Source of the DNA: an uncultured bacterium
GTDB taxonomy: Bacteria; Desulfobacterota; BSN033; UBA1163
Assembly (NCBI GenBank): GCA_938002255.1
Contig: CALLAL010000019.1
Coordinates: 33,730 to 97,729, forward strand
Direction of reading: 5' to 3'
DNA: 64,000 bases
How positions within the stretch are numbered: the first letter of the stretch is position 1; each line of letters opens with the position of its first letter. The position numbers and the translations under genes were made by a program. Below, in pieces: positions 8,712-16,426 of the stretch. The notes beneath the pieces were generated by a model. It made no database searches and was not told where the DNA came from. It saw only the letters and a list, made by a program, of their open reading frames with translations.

Positions 8712-9824
8712 TTATCCTTCTGCTTTAATCCGGAGATTGGGGGGATCTTTTTCAAACAGGTGCATTCGATCGAGATCGAAGACGATCTCGATCTCCTGAT
8801 GGACCCGGTACGTAGTCTGGACATCCACTACAGCCACAAGATTATGCTGCCCTGCTGTGACATTAAGATGGATCTCCGATCCGAGGGGTTCAATCACATC
8901 GATGACAGAGCGGACAGAATTCTCTTTTAAATGCTCGGGAGCAAACGCTCGATCATAAATATCTTTGGGCCGAATTCCAAAAATGGCTTCCGAATGGACC
9001 AACGGGTGATAAGAGGGGATCCGCTTCTCCGGGATGAGAAGCTGAAAGCTTCCAGCATCGATCAGCAGGCGTCCCTCCTGTGAAAGGATTCGGCAAGGGA
9101 CGAAGTTCATGACCGGACTTCCGATAAATCCTGCTACAAAGAGGTTGACTGGGTAGTTATATACCTCCAGAGGTGGTCCCACCTGTTGAATCACCCCATC
9201 TTTCATCACCACGATCTTCGTGCCCATGGTCATGGCCTCAACCTGATCATGAGTGACATAGATCATGGTTGTCTGAAGTCGGTCATGAAGTTTGGAGAGC
9301 TCAGCCCGCATCTGGACTCGTAACTTGGCGTCCAGGTTAGAAAGGGGTTCATCAAAGAGAAAGACGGCTGGTTTTCGGACAATGGCTCTTCCGACAGCCA
9401 CCCGCTGACGCTGCCCTCCGGAAAGTTGTTTCGGTTTCCGATCCAAGAAGTCCTGGATGCCAAGGATCTCTGCCGCCTCCCTAACCCTCTGGTCGATCTC
9501 CTGTTTGGGAAATTTTCTCAACTTGAGACCAAAGGCCATATTCTTATAGACCGACATGTGGGGATAGAGGGCATATTCCTGGAAGACCATGGCAATGTCC
9601 CGATCTTTGGGAGGGAGATCGTTGACCAGGCGGTCTCCGATGGAGATGGTTCCCGTGGTGGGTTCTTCTAATCCCGCAATCATCCTTAGTGCAGTCGATT
9701 TGCCGCATCCTGAAGGCCCCACAAGAATGGCAAATTCCTTGTCCTCCACCGTGAGGTTGAAATCCTTCACTGCCTGAACGGTCCCAAAAAATTTCGAGAC
9801 ATTCTCCATCACCACTCTTGCCAT
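8712..9824 (-). CDS. ABC importer ATP-binding protein, MalK/UgpC type
   Basis: The protein has 370 residues. It has Walker [10 protein letters not shown], the Q-loop [12 protein letters not shown], the signature [14 protein letters not shown], Walker [14 protein letters not shown] and the switch His in [10 protein letters not shown]-terminal TOBE region (about 240-370) follows, containing [10 protein letters not shown]. This architecture is typical of carbohydrate-type (CUT1) and glycerol-3-phosphate importers such as UgpC. It lies between the second ATPase and the phosphatase. Two different ATPases in one operon with one fused permease is unusual; either they form a heterodimer or one serves another permease. 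The substrate is unproven. Confidence 0.88.
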   Translation of the reverse strand: MARVVMENVSKFFGTVQAVKDFNLTVEDKEFAILVGPSGCGKSTALRMIAGLEEPTTGTISIGDRLVNDLPPKDRDIAMVFQEYALYPHMSVYKNMAFGLKLRKFPKQEIDQRVREAAEILGIQDFLDRKPKQLSGGQRQRVAVGRAIVRKPAVFLFDEPLSNLDAKLRVQMRAELSKLHDRLQTTMIYVTHDQVEAMTMGTKIVVMKDGVIQQVGPPLEVYNYPVNLFVAGFIGSPVMNFVPCRILSQEGRLLIDAGSFQLLIPEKRIPSYHPLVHSEAIFGIRPKDIYDRAFAPEHLKENSVRSVIDVIEPLGSEIHLNVTAGQHNLVAVVDVQTTYRVHQEIEIVFDLDRMHLFEKDPPNLRIKAEG

Positions 9825-9906
9825 CGCTTATCCTTTTTATTGAGGAGGGTTGTAATGTCCACGGGGATTATTGCTAAAGGTTCTGATATTAACCTTAACT
9901 CAGACC

Positions 9907-10983
9907 TTAAGGTAATGCGATGCACTTTTCGGGGTTTAAGTAGAGGTAAAGCTCTTCTCCTTCCTTCTGCCTCAAATGATAAGGGACCTGGACTCGAATC
10001 ATCGTATGATCCACGTTGACAAAGAAATTAAGAAAGTTGCCCAAATAGGCACGATGCATGATCGTGCCTTTAAAGACGTTGTCTCGAGACCCTGAAGGTT
10101 CTGCATACACCTCAATATCTTCGGGACGAATAGACACATGGACCTTTTGATCCGGGACGGCTGTCGCTGAGTCAAACACCTTACAAAGTATCTTCTGACC
10201 GAATTCCGTTGTCACATAGATCTGATTCTCTCGGATTTCCGCAATCTCTCCTGGGATGAAGTTGGTCGTTCCGATGAAATCGGCCACAAACCGATTGGCA
10301 GGTTTCTTATAGATCTCTTCTGGAGCGCCGACCTGCACAATATTCCCTGACTCCATGACGGCAATCCGATCCGAGATGACCATGGCTTCTGCTTGATCGT
10401 GAGTCACATAGACAGAGGTCATATTCATCCGTCTTACCAGGCTCTTGATTTCGAATCGCATCCTCTCCCTGAGTTTCGCATCGAGGTTGCTGAGGGGTTC
10501 ATCGAGCAGGAGTACCTTAGGATTTCTTACCAGTGCCCTTGCAAGGGCAACCCTCTGCTGCTGGCCACCGCTCAATTGCCCAGGATATCTTTTCCCCAGG
10601 CCGGAGAGCCCCACGGATTCCAAAACTTCGTTTACCCTTCTTTTGATTTCCTCTTTAGGAAGTCTCTGAAGTTTTAACCCATAGGCTACATTATCAAAGA
10701 CCCTCAAATGAGGCCAAACCGCATAGTTTTGAAAGACCATTCCAATTTCCCTCTGTGAAGGCGGGACAAAACCTTTTGAAAACATTGGCTTTCCATCAAT
10801 CAGAACATCACCCTCGTCAGGTCTCTCCAGTCCAGCAATACAACGCAGGGTAGTTGTCTTCCCGCATCCGCTGGGTCCAAGAAGGGTTAGGATCTCTCCT
10901 TGAATGACCTCCAGATCGATATGGTTGACTGCCACCATGGTTCCAAACTTTTTAAAAAGGTTTTCAATCTTAATGAAAGCCAT
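9907..10983 (-). CDS. ABC importer ATP-binding protein, PotA/FbpC type
   Basis: The protein has 358 residues from the ATG at 10981-10983, which overlaps the permease stop by one base (TGATG). The frame is open further upstream, but that part lies inside the permease gene. It has Walker A GPSGCGKTT, Q-loop MVFQNYAVWPHL, signature LSGGQQQRVALARA, Walker [14 protein letters not shown], the switch His in THDQAEAM, and a TOBE domain with VSIRPEDIEV. Members of this group energise spermidine, Fe(III), thiamine or phosphonate importers with AfuB/ThiP-like fused permeases. The overlap ties it to the permease at 10983-12665. Confidence 0.88.
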   Translation of the reverse strand: MAFIKIENLFKKFGTMVAVNHIDLEVIQGEILTLLGPSGCGKTTTLRCIAGLERPDEGDVLIDGKPMFSKGFVPPSQREIGMVFQNYAVWPHLRVFDNVAYGLKLQRLPKEEIKRRVNEVLESVGLSGLGKRYPGQLSGGQQQRVALARALVRNPKVLLLDEPLSNLDAKLRERMRFEIKSLVRRMNMTSVYVTHDQAEAMVISDRIAVMESGNIVQVGAPEEIYKKPANRFVADFIGTTNFIPGEIAEIRENQIYVTTEFGQKILCKVFDSATAVPDQKVHVSIRPEDIEVYAEPSGSRDNVFKGTIMHRAYLGNFLNFFVNVDHTMIRVQVPYHLRQKEGEELYLYLNPEKCIALP

Positions 10984-12665
10984 CAATATTTTCCTCCGGA
11001 TGAACCCCAGGCTGCTCCGAGGATTCCTCCTCCGATGCGAGCCACAATGAGTAGAAGGACGAAGATGATCACAATCATCAGAAATGCCATGGCTCCGGCG
11101 ATGCCAAATTCCATACCTCGATGCCAGTTCAGATAGATGCCAATGGGCAAGGTCTCCCATCCACCTCGATAAAGGAAGATGGCGGTTGAAATTTCCTGGA
11201 ACGCCATGATAAAAAACATCACCAGACCAACAAAAACTCCTTTCAATAACAGCGGCAAAGAAATATTGATAAAGGTTTTAAACTTCCCCGCACCGGATAC
11301 TTCTGAAGCCTCTTCAAGAGAGACATCGAGCTGTAGATACGAAGCATGGGCCATTCTTAAAAAGTAGGGAAGTCGCCGGATGAAAAGGGATAAAGGCATA
11401 ATGATCCAGTGGGTGGCCAGGGGAATGCCTTCCCAGAAGGCAAGTAAATAGCTCACACCAACAGCAATGCCCGGGAACGCAAGCATCAGAGTGATCACGA
11501 AGTCAAGCGTATCCTTTCCCGGGACTTTGGTCCGGGTAATCAGATAAGCGGCTGGAAGCCCGAAGGTCACGCCAAAGAGAAGTGCTACGGCACTGAAGAC
11601 GAACGAATTTTTCAAAAGGATGGGTGTTTCAAGAAAGATAAGCCTGAAATTATCGAGGGTCCAATAGGAAGGAAAAGGTTGCAAGACCCACCGCCTTGAA
11701 AAGGCTGACAATCCAAGAACAATGGGAATGAGAAGCACAAAGACGGCAATAAAAAGCATGTAAGCATAAGCCCATACCTTCGTAAACAGTCCGGTCTCGA
11801 TAATCCTTCCCTCCAGCGTTGTCCCTTTCGAGAGGGCGGTATATTTCTTCTTCTCCACCCAGGTCTTGGAAGCAAGAAAGATTCCCACGCAGATGAGAGA
11901 GGAGATCACCACGGAAACTATGCCCATATATTTCCGATGCATATCGGTAAAGTGGTAAGCGATATTAATATAGGCAATCGAGGGAAGATAATCTTGCTGT
12001 CCGAAAATGAGTGGGGTTAACCAGTCAGTGAAGGGCCATAAAAAGACAATGACTGCTCCGGCCAAATAATTCGGGCTAGTCAACGGCAGAGTAACGGTCA
12101 AAAACCTTTTCCAGCCACTTGCTCCCTCAACTTCTGCTGCCTCTTCGAGAGAAGGATCGATATTGGTAAATCCCGCTGAAATGCTGAGAACGATAAAAGG
12201 CAGGAGATGAAGAGCCTGAATGAAGACCAACCCATGGAGTCCAAAGACGAAGTTAATCGGTTTGCTGATCAACCCCCAATCCATCAAGAGGAGATTGATT
12301 GTTCCCATCTTTCCAAAAAGCACGATCAGGGCAAAGGCTCCAGCATAGGCGGGTAAGACAATGGGCAAAAGGATGAGTGCTGTGAAAAGCACTTTTCCTT
12401 TAAGACGATATCTCGCAAGAATATAAGCCAGTGGCAACCCGACCAGTGTGGTCGTGGCAAGGACCAGTACGCCAAGGAGTAAGGTGTTCCCAAACGTTTT
12501 TAAATAATAAGGATCTTTAAAAAAATCGATATAATTCTGAAGGCCATAGCGATCGGTTCCTGCGATCTTAAAGCTTTCGATCATTAAAAAGGAAAGCGGA
12601 TAGATGACAAAGAGAGCGACCACAGACCAAAGGATCGCTGAGATAAGGAGGTTGCCTCGTGACAT
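10983..12665 (-). CDS. ABC importer permease with two fused membrane domains
   Basis: The protein has 560 residues with about 12 membrane helices in two tandem BPD_transp_1 domains, as in AfuB/FbpB and ThiP. Each half has an EAA loop: EEAAEVEGASGWKRF in the first and EEASEVSGAGKFKTF in the second. A charged linker (about 255-290) joins them. It forms the whole membrane channel by itself, so no second permease gene is needed. It starts 76 bases after the binding-protein gene, with a strong hairpin in between, and overlaps the ATPase start by one base. The substrate class (Fe(III), thiamine, phosphonate, polyol phosphate) cannot be decided from the permease. Confidence 0.88.
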   Translation of the reverse strand: MSRGNLLISAILWSVVALFVIYPLSFLMIESFKIAGTDRYGLQNYIDFFKDPYYLKTFGNTLLLGVLVLATTTLVGLPLAYILARYRLKGKVLFTALILLPIVLPAYAGAFALIVLFGKMGTINLLLMDWGLISKPINFVFGLHGLVFIQALHLLPFIVLSISAGFTNIDPSLEEAAEVEGASGWKRFLTVTLPLTSPNYLAGAVIVFLWPFTDWLTPLIFGQQDYLPSIAYINIAYHFTDMHRKYMGIVSVVISSLICVGIFLASKTWVEKKKYTALSKGTTLEGRIIETGLFTKVWAYAYMLFIAVFVLLIPIVLGLSAFSRRWVLQPFPSYWTLDNFRLIFLETPILLKNSFVFSAVALLFGVTFGLPAAYLITRTKVPGKDTLDFVITLMLAFPGIAVGVSYLLAFWEGIPLATHWIIMPLSLFIRRLPYFLRMAHASYLQLDVSLEEASEVSGAGKFKTFINISLPLLLKGVFVGLVMFFIMAFQEISTAIFLYRGGWETLPIGIYLNWHRGMEFGIAGAMAFLMIVIIFVLLLIVARIGGGILGAAWGSSGGKY

Positions 12666-12687
12666 GGATGATCCTTTTGTGAAATGG

Positions 12688-12713
12688 CGAGGGCGAGCCG
12701 GCGCTCGCCCTCG
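12688..12713 (-). promoter_or_regulatory. Intercistronic GC-rich hairpin between binding protein and permease genes
   Basis: CGAGGGCGAGC (12688-12698) pairs perfectly with GCTCGCCCTCG (12703-12713) around a 4-base loop. It sits between the binding-protein stop and the permease start of the minus-strand operon, with no T-tract after it. Such stems often protect the upstream mRNA so that binding protein exceeds permease. This role is inferred from position. Confidence 0.55.
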
Positions 12714-12740
12714 TGCCCCTTCACGGTAAAATGGAGAGCA

Positions 12741-14042
12741 TTATTTTACAAGTAACGTCCGGGCTTCCGAAGCAGCCAATCGTGCTTGGGCATAGGCACC
12801 GTCGAACTCAAAGAGTCTTCGGGCCTCTTTGATTTTTGCTTCTGCCCTTGTCACATCAACCCCTTTCTTTTTTGCGGCATCGATTTCACCCTCCACCTCT
12901 TCGATCAGAAAAAGACTGCTTTTCAATTCCCTCCATTTCCGATAGATTTCCATCTCGTAATAGCGGTTGACTTCATCCCATCGCTTTGTGGCAAGCTCGA
13001 GATCATAATTGATAAATCCCACTTTCAAATCCCAGAAGGAATCCACCCCAAGGGCATCCCGGGCGTGTTTGGCCATGGTCACGCCTTCTTTTTCCCAGAC
13101 GGAAAATTTAATATCTGTCCGCGCCGGGAAGTAGCGACCTTCCAGAACGTATTTCTGGCCTTCCAGACTGAAAAGCCAATCGAGGAAGATTTTTCCATTG
13201 GCTTCATTGGGAGCCCCTTTTAATAATCCAACCGCTTCCGGAACCAAAATGGTTTTGTCAGGGAGTAAGTCTCGCACCGGATAGCCATCCGCCCGTGCAC
13301 CCATCGCATTCATTTGAGGCTGAGCAATCCCGATGGGAACTTCGCCCCGGCTAACCATATGGGTGGTATCCACACTTCCGGTTGAAAATCTGGCTAACTG
13401 AGCTGCCAGAAGACGATTATAGGCCCATCCTTCTTTTTCACCGAAACTCTGGAGATGAATTTCGATCACCTCATGTTGGGTGCCCGAGGCATAGGGTAAG
13501 GTCTGGACGACATACTCTCTGTAAATAGGATTCAGCAACTCTTTCCAGGTCTTTGGCACCGGCAATTTGAGCGCTTTCAAGACCCTCTCGTTATAAAGAT
13601 TGGTGACTATCCAGGGCGCAAAACAGGTCCACATAAATTTCTCATCTTTGACCTTCATGCCACCCCATTTATCAGGAATCTTGTCCCAATCTTTCGGTTT
13701 ATATGGAACAATTAAACCTTCTTTATCCAAAACTTCGAAGGCAGGAGCGCCGGCGCCTAAAAAGACATCGGCATCAGGTTTTCCCTTCCATGCCCGCACC
13801 TTATCCACACAGACCGGCCATCCGCCTGGCCTAACAAAGGTGATATCAATGTCCTTCCCATAAGTCTTTTTGTAATACTCCTTGAAACCTTTCATCAGAC
13901 TGTCAGAGAGTTCTTTGTAAACCGGGCCAACCCAACCAACCTTCTCTCTCTGCGCTTGGACCTCGGAAAATGGCACAGAAAGAACCATCCCCAAGATCAT
14001 TAAAAAAAGTGTAGTGATTTTGATGACTCCTTTCCCTTTCAT
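12741..14042 (-). CDS. ABC importer periplasmic substrate-binding protein with helical C-terminal extension
   Basis: The protein has 433 residues from the ATG at 14042, preceded by AAAGGAGGG. The N-terminal signal peptide is clear (IKITTLFLMILGMVLSV, cleavage probably after VQAQ). The mature part is a type II binding protein of the Fe(III)/thiamine/spermidine group, with GPVYKELSDSLMKGFKEYYK and a conserved ADVFLGAGAPAFE strand-turn. The last 60 residues are not part of the usual fold: they are Ala-, Glu- and Lys-rich and predicted helical (EGEIDAAKKKG to AASEARTLLVK). It is the first gene of the importer operon. No iron-binding tyrosine pair could be assigned, so iron is not favoured over organic ligands. 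Confidence 0.85.
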   Translation of the reverse strand: MKGKGVIKITTLFLMILGMVLSVPFSEVQAQREKVGWVGPVYKELSDSLMKGFKEYYKKTYGKDIDITFVRPGGWPVCVDKVRAWKGKPDADVFLGAGAPAFEVLDKEGLIVPYKPKDWDKIPDKWGGMKVKDEKFMWTCFAPWIVTNLYNERVLKALKLPVPKTWKELLNPIYREYVVQTLPYASGTQHEVIEIHLQSFGEKEGWAYNRLLAAQLARFSTGSVDTTHMVSRGEVPIGIAQPQMNAMGARADGYPVRDLLPDKTILVPEAVGLLKGAPNEANGKIFLDWLFSLEGQKYVLEGRYFPARTDIKFSVWEKEGVTMAKHARDALGVDSFWDLKVGFINYDLELATKRWDEVNRYYEMEIYRKWRELKSSLFLIEEVEGEIDAAKKKGVDVTRAEAKIKEARRLFEFDGAYAQARLAASEARTLLVK

Positions 14043-14137
14043 GTTAAGCCCTCCTTTCGGTAACCTAATGGATGTTAAAATGGAATCTTCCGAGAAGACA
14101 GGATTGATTCGCTCCTCCACCTCCGCTCTTTAATATC

Positions 14138-14158
14138 ATCATGTGACAATCATGTGAC
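14138..14158 (-). promoter_or_regulatory. Tandem direct repeat in the importer leader
   Basis: ATCATGTGAC occurs twice, at 14138-14147 and 14149-14158, an 11-bp period that would put both on the same DNA face. It lies between the importer promoter and its first gene. A regulator binding site is possible but no regulator is known. Confidence 0.3.
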
Positions 14159-14224
14159 CAATCAAAAACATTTAAGTTACAGATTCTTATTCCCATCTTT
14201 CAAGGGTTGGTTATTTTTTTCACA

Positions 14225-14253
14225 ATATTATCTTTCATTTAAAAAGATGTCAA
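14225..14253 (-). promoter_or_regulatory. Sigma70-type promoter of the ABC importer operon
   Basis: Read on the minus strand, a perfect -35 TTGACA (14253-14248) and a -10 TAATAT (14230-14225) are 17 bases apart. This predicts a start near 14217 and a leader of about 175 bases before the binding-protein gene. The MITE-like element begins only 17 bases upstream of the -35 box. Confidence 0.65.
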
Positions 14254-14270
14254 GAACAATCACACACCCA

Positions 14271-14498
14271 GTAACCCCTCAGTTTAATAAATAAAAAAAA
14301 AGGTTGGGAGGTTGCTTCGGAAAAACCTTGAAGCGAAACCTCTGTTCGTCAAAACGACCCAATCTGATTCAAAAAAATAAAATTCAAAGGGCATGAAGGC
14401 TTCGATGAGGATAACCTTTGATAACCGCTATTCAAGGTTTTGGAGGAGGAACGTTCCAACCCTTTTAAACCGAAAACACCACATTACTGAGGGATGAC
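14271..14498. mobile_element. MITE-like element, copy 1 (228 bp)
   Basis: The element is closely similar throughout to the sequence at 46151-46377. Its left end GTAACCCCTCAGT is matched by an imperfect inverted right end, ACTGAGGGATGAC (11 of 13). Flanking 8-mers are CACACCCA (left) and CACACAAA (right), a possible decayed target duplication. There is no plausible coding sequence; the interior has subterminal inverted arms able to fold into a long hairpin. It separates two divergent promoters. The eroded ends suggest an older insertion than copy 2. Confidence 0.7.
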
Positions 14499-14518
14499 CA
14501 CACAAAGTGAAATAAAAA

Positions 14519-14547
14519 TTGACAACGACTTGTTTTCATCTTATAAA
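14519..14547 (+). promoter_or_regulatory. Sigma70-type promoter of the radical SAM gene
   Basis: TTGACA (14519-14524) and TATAAA (14542-14547) are separated by exactly 17 bases, close to the consensus. The predicted start near 14554 gives a leader of about 90 bases to the ATG at 14642. It lies 20 bases beyond the right end of the MITE-like element. Confidence 0.65.
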
Positions 14548-14641
14548 TAGGTTTAAAGGATTTGCCGACCGAATCGTGTTCTTTACCATCCGGATCAAAC
14601 CCTTTAACCTCACTCTTGTTCGAATTAAGGTTGAATGATTT

Positions 14642-16132
14642 ATGAACGTTCTTTTGATCTATCCTGAAATTCCGGATACCTTCTGGAGTTTCAAACATGC
14701 CCTCAAGTTCATCCGCAAAAAGGCCGCTTCTCCACCGCTTGGCCTCCTCACCATTGCTCCGATGTTACCCTCTGAATGGAAAAAACGGCTGGTTGATCTC
14801 AATGTGAGAAAGCTCACCAGGGAAGACCTGGTATGGGCAGATTGCGCCCTGATCAGTGCCATGACCGTTCAAAGAGACTCAGCCAAGAGGACGATTGCCC
14901 AATGCAAAGAGGCAGGCCTGCGGGTCATCGCAGGGGGACCGCTCTTCACAACCGAGTACGAACAGTTCGAAAGAGTCGATCATTTCGTCCTCAATGAAGC
15001 AGAGTTGACCCTGCCCGCCTTTCTTGAGGACTTTACCAGAGGACAGGCTCGGAGAGTTTATACAACTTCTGCATTTGCCGATATTCGTAAGACACCTACG
15101 CCCATGTGGGAGCTAGTTCGGTTTGGTGATTACGCTTCCATGTCCGTCCAATTTTCACGAGGGTGCCCTTTTAACTGTGAGTTCTGCAATGTGACCGCCC
15201 TGTTCGGCCATCGGCCACGCACCAAGAGCGCTTTGCAGTTGATCGCTGAACTGGACAGCCTCTACCGATTAGGATGGCGCGGAGGGGTCTTTTTTGTGGA
15301 CGACAACCTTATTGGAAACAAAAGACAACTCCGACAGGAACTCTTGCCTGCCCTCATGGAGTGGCGAAGAGATAAAAAGGGATTTTTGTTCAGTACCGAG
15401 GTGTCAATCAATCTGGCTGACGACGAGTCCTTGATCCAGATGATGGTCCAAGCAGGGTTTGACACGGTCTTCATTGGAATCGAAACGCCAAATGAAGAAA
15501 GTCTTGCGGAATGCAGTAAAAAGCAGAATATGCATCGAGATCTGGTGCAGGATGTGAAGCGAATTCAGCGAGGAGGACTTCAGGTGCAGGGAGGATTCAT
15601 CCTCGGTTTTGACAACGACTCGGCGCTGACGTTTCGTCGGTTGATCGATTTCATTCAGAAAAGTGGAATCGCCACGGCAATGGTCGGCCTTCTCCAAGCT
15701 CCTCCAGGGACCAAACTTTACGAGCGTCTTAAACAGGCAGGACGTTTGTTCGACAAATTGTCTGGAGATAATGTGGATGGATCCACAAATATCATCCCCC
15801 TCATGAATCTGGATGTTCTTCGAAAGGGATACAAAGAGGTCCTCCAGTACCTCTACTCTCCCGAGGCTTATTATCAACGGGTCAAAACCTTTTTGAAAGA
15901 ATACAAACCTCCCAAAATCCATATTTCATTTAATGCCCGCCAGATTCCGGTAAACCTCCACGCTTTGATCCACTCGATTTTACGATTGGGCATTGTTGGA
16001 AAAGAACGGGTTCAGTATTGGAAACTCTTCTGGTGGACCCTTTTTCGTCGCCCAAGGGTTTTTCCCCTGGCCATCACCTTGGCCATCTATGGACATCATT
16101 TCCGTAAGACCAGTGAGACCCATGTTTTGTAG
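14642..16132 (+). CDS. B12-binding domain radical SAM protein (DUF4070 type)
   Basis: The protein has 496 residues. The N-terminal part (1-150) resembles a cobalamin-binding fold (VLLIYPEIPDTFW, RVIAGGPLFTTEY). The radical SAM core begins at FSRGCPFNCEFCNVT, with the CxxxCxxC cluster ligands Cys175, Cys179 and Cys182, and is followed by VFFVDDNLIGNK. The C-terminal region resembles DUF4070, common in Desulfobacterota proteins of unknown substrate related to hopanoid and other methyltransferases. The gene is alone, between its own promoter and the Moco riboswitch. The radical SAM class is sure; the reaction is not known. Confidence 0.85.
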   Translation: MNVLLIYPEIPDTFWSFKHALKFIRKKAASPPLGLLTIAPMLPSEWKKRLVDLNVRKLTREDLVWADCALISAMTVQRDSAKRTIAQCKEAGLRVIAGGPLFTTEYEQFERVDHFVLNEAELTLPAFLEDFTRGQARRVYTTSAFADIRKTPTPMWELVRFGDYASMSVQFSRGCPFNCEFCNVTALFGHRPRTKSALQLIAELDSLYRLGWRGGVFFVDDNLIGNKRQLRQELLPALMEWRRDKKGFLFSTEVSINLADDESLIQMMVQAGFDTVFIGIETPNEESLAECSKKQNMHRDLVQDVKRIQRGGLQVQGGFILGFDNDSALTFRRLIDFIQKSGIATAMVGLLQAPPGTKLYERLKQAGRLFDKLSGDNVDGSTNIIPLMNLDVLRKGYKEVLQYLYSPEAYYQRVKTFLKEYKPPKIHISFNARQIPVNLHALIHSILRLGIVGKERVQYWKLFWWTLFRRPRVFPLAITLAIYGHHFRKTSETHVL

Positions 16133-16138
16133 CTTGAT

Positions 16139-16168
16139 TTGACTCTTCCTTGACTTTCCCTCTTAAAT
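16139..16168 (+). promoter_or_regulatory. Possible promoter of the molybdenum cofactor operon
   Basis: TTGACT (16139-16144) and TTAAAT (16163-16168) are 18 bases apart, just upstream of the riboswitch. The -35 is good and the -10 is weak (4 of 6). A second TTGACT at 16150-16155 is an alternative. Confidence 0.4.
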
Positions 16169-16190
16169 AAATTAAAAAATAATTAAGTTA

Positions 16191-16337
16191 GATCTCCGAG
16201 CCCTTTTCCTAAATCCTTCATGGACAAGGAAGATGGCCGCCAGGGCATGGCTGGAAACGGCCATACCTCCCGTGTTTGGAAAGGAGATGGAAAACGCCTG
16301 AATGGCCGATACCTCAAACACGGGTATCGGCTTTTTT
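16191..16337 (+). ncRNA. Moco-type riboswitch with intrinsic terminator, upstream of moeA
   Basis: The leader contains elements I recall from the Moco RNA motif: CTCCGAGCC near the 5' end, GGCCGCCAGGGCATGG, GGAAACGGCCATACCTCCCG, and a closing GCCTGAATGGCCGATACC. It lies directly before a moeA-moaA-moaC operon, the classical place for this RNA. Its 3' part becomes the left arm of a terminator hairpin, so control by premature termination is likely. The Moco RNA senses molybdenum cofactor (or the tungsten form) and reduces expression of its own synthesis. The call rests on recalled motifs and context; a covariance search was not possible. Confidence 0.75.
16305..16337 (+). terminator. Rho-independent terminator of the Moco riboswitch
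   Basis: GCCGATACC (16305-16313) pairs perfectly with GGTATCGGC (16323-16331) around a 9-base loop and is followed at once by TTTTTT. The left arm overlaps the conserved 3' segment of the riboswitch, so ligand-dependent switching between the two folds is expected. It lies 90 bases before the moeA start. Confidence 0.8.
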
Positions 16338-16426
16338 GTTTTAATATATAACATCAATGGAAACGAGTCCCCCAAACATTCAGTGAGGTGCGCCATTCCT
16401 TCTCTTTTTTGTAATTTGGATTGACT

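Noticed and set aside
9907..11160. N-terminal extension of the second ATPase by 59 residues
   Set aside because: The extension overlaps the permease gene and is unlike any ABC ATPase; the ATG overlapping the permease stop is the natural start.
12741..14042. Calling the binding protein an Fe(III) carrier
   Set aside because: The family is mixed and the tyrosine pair that binds iron could not be identified.
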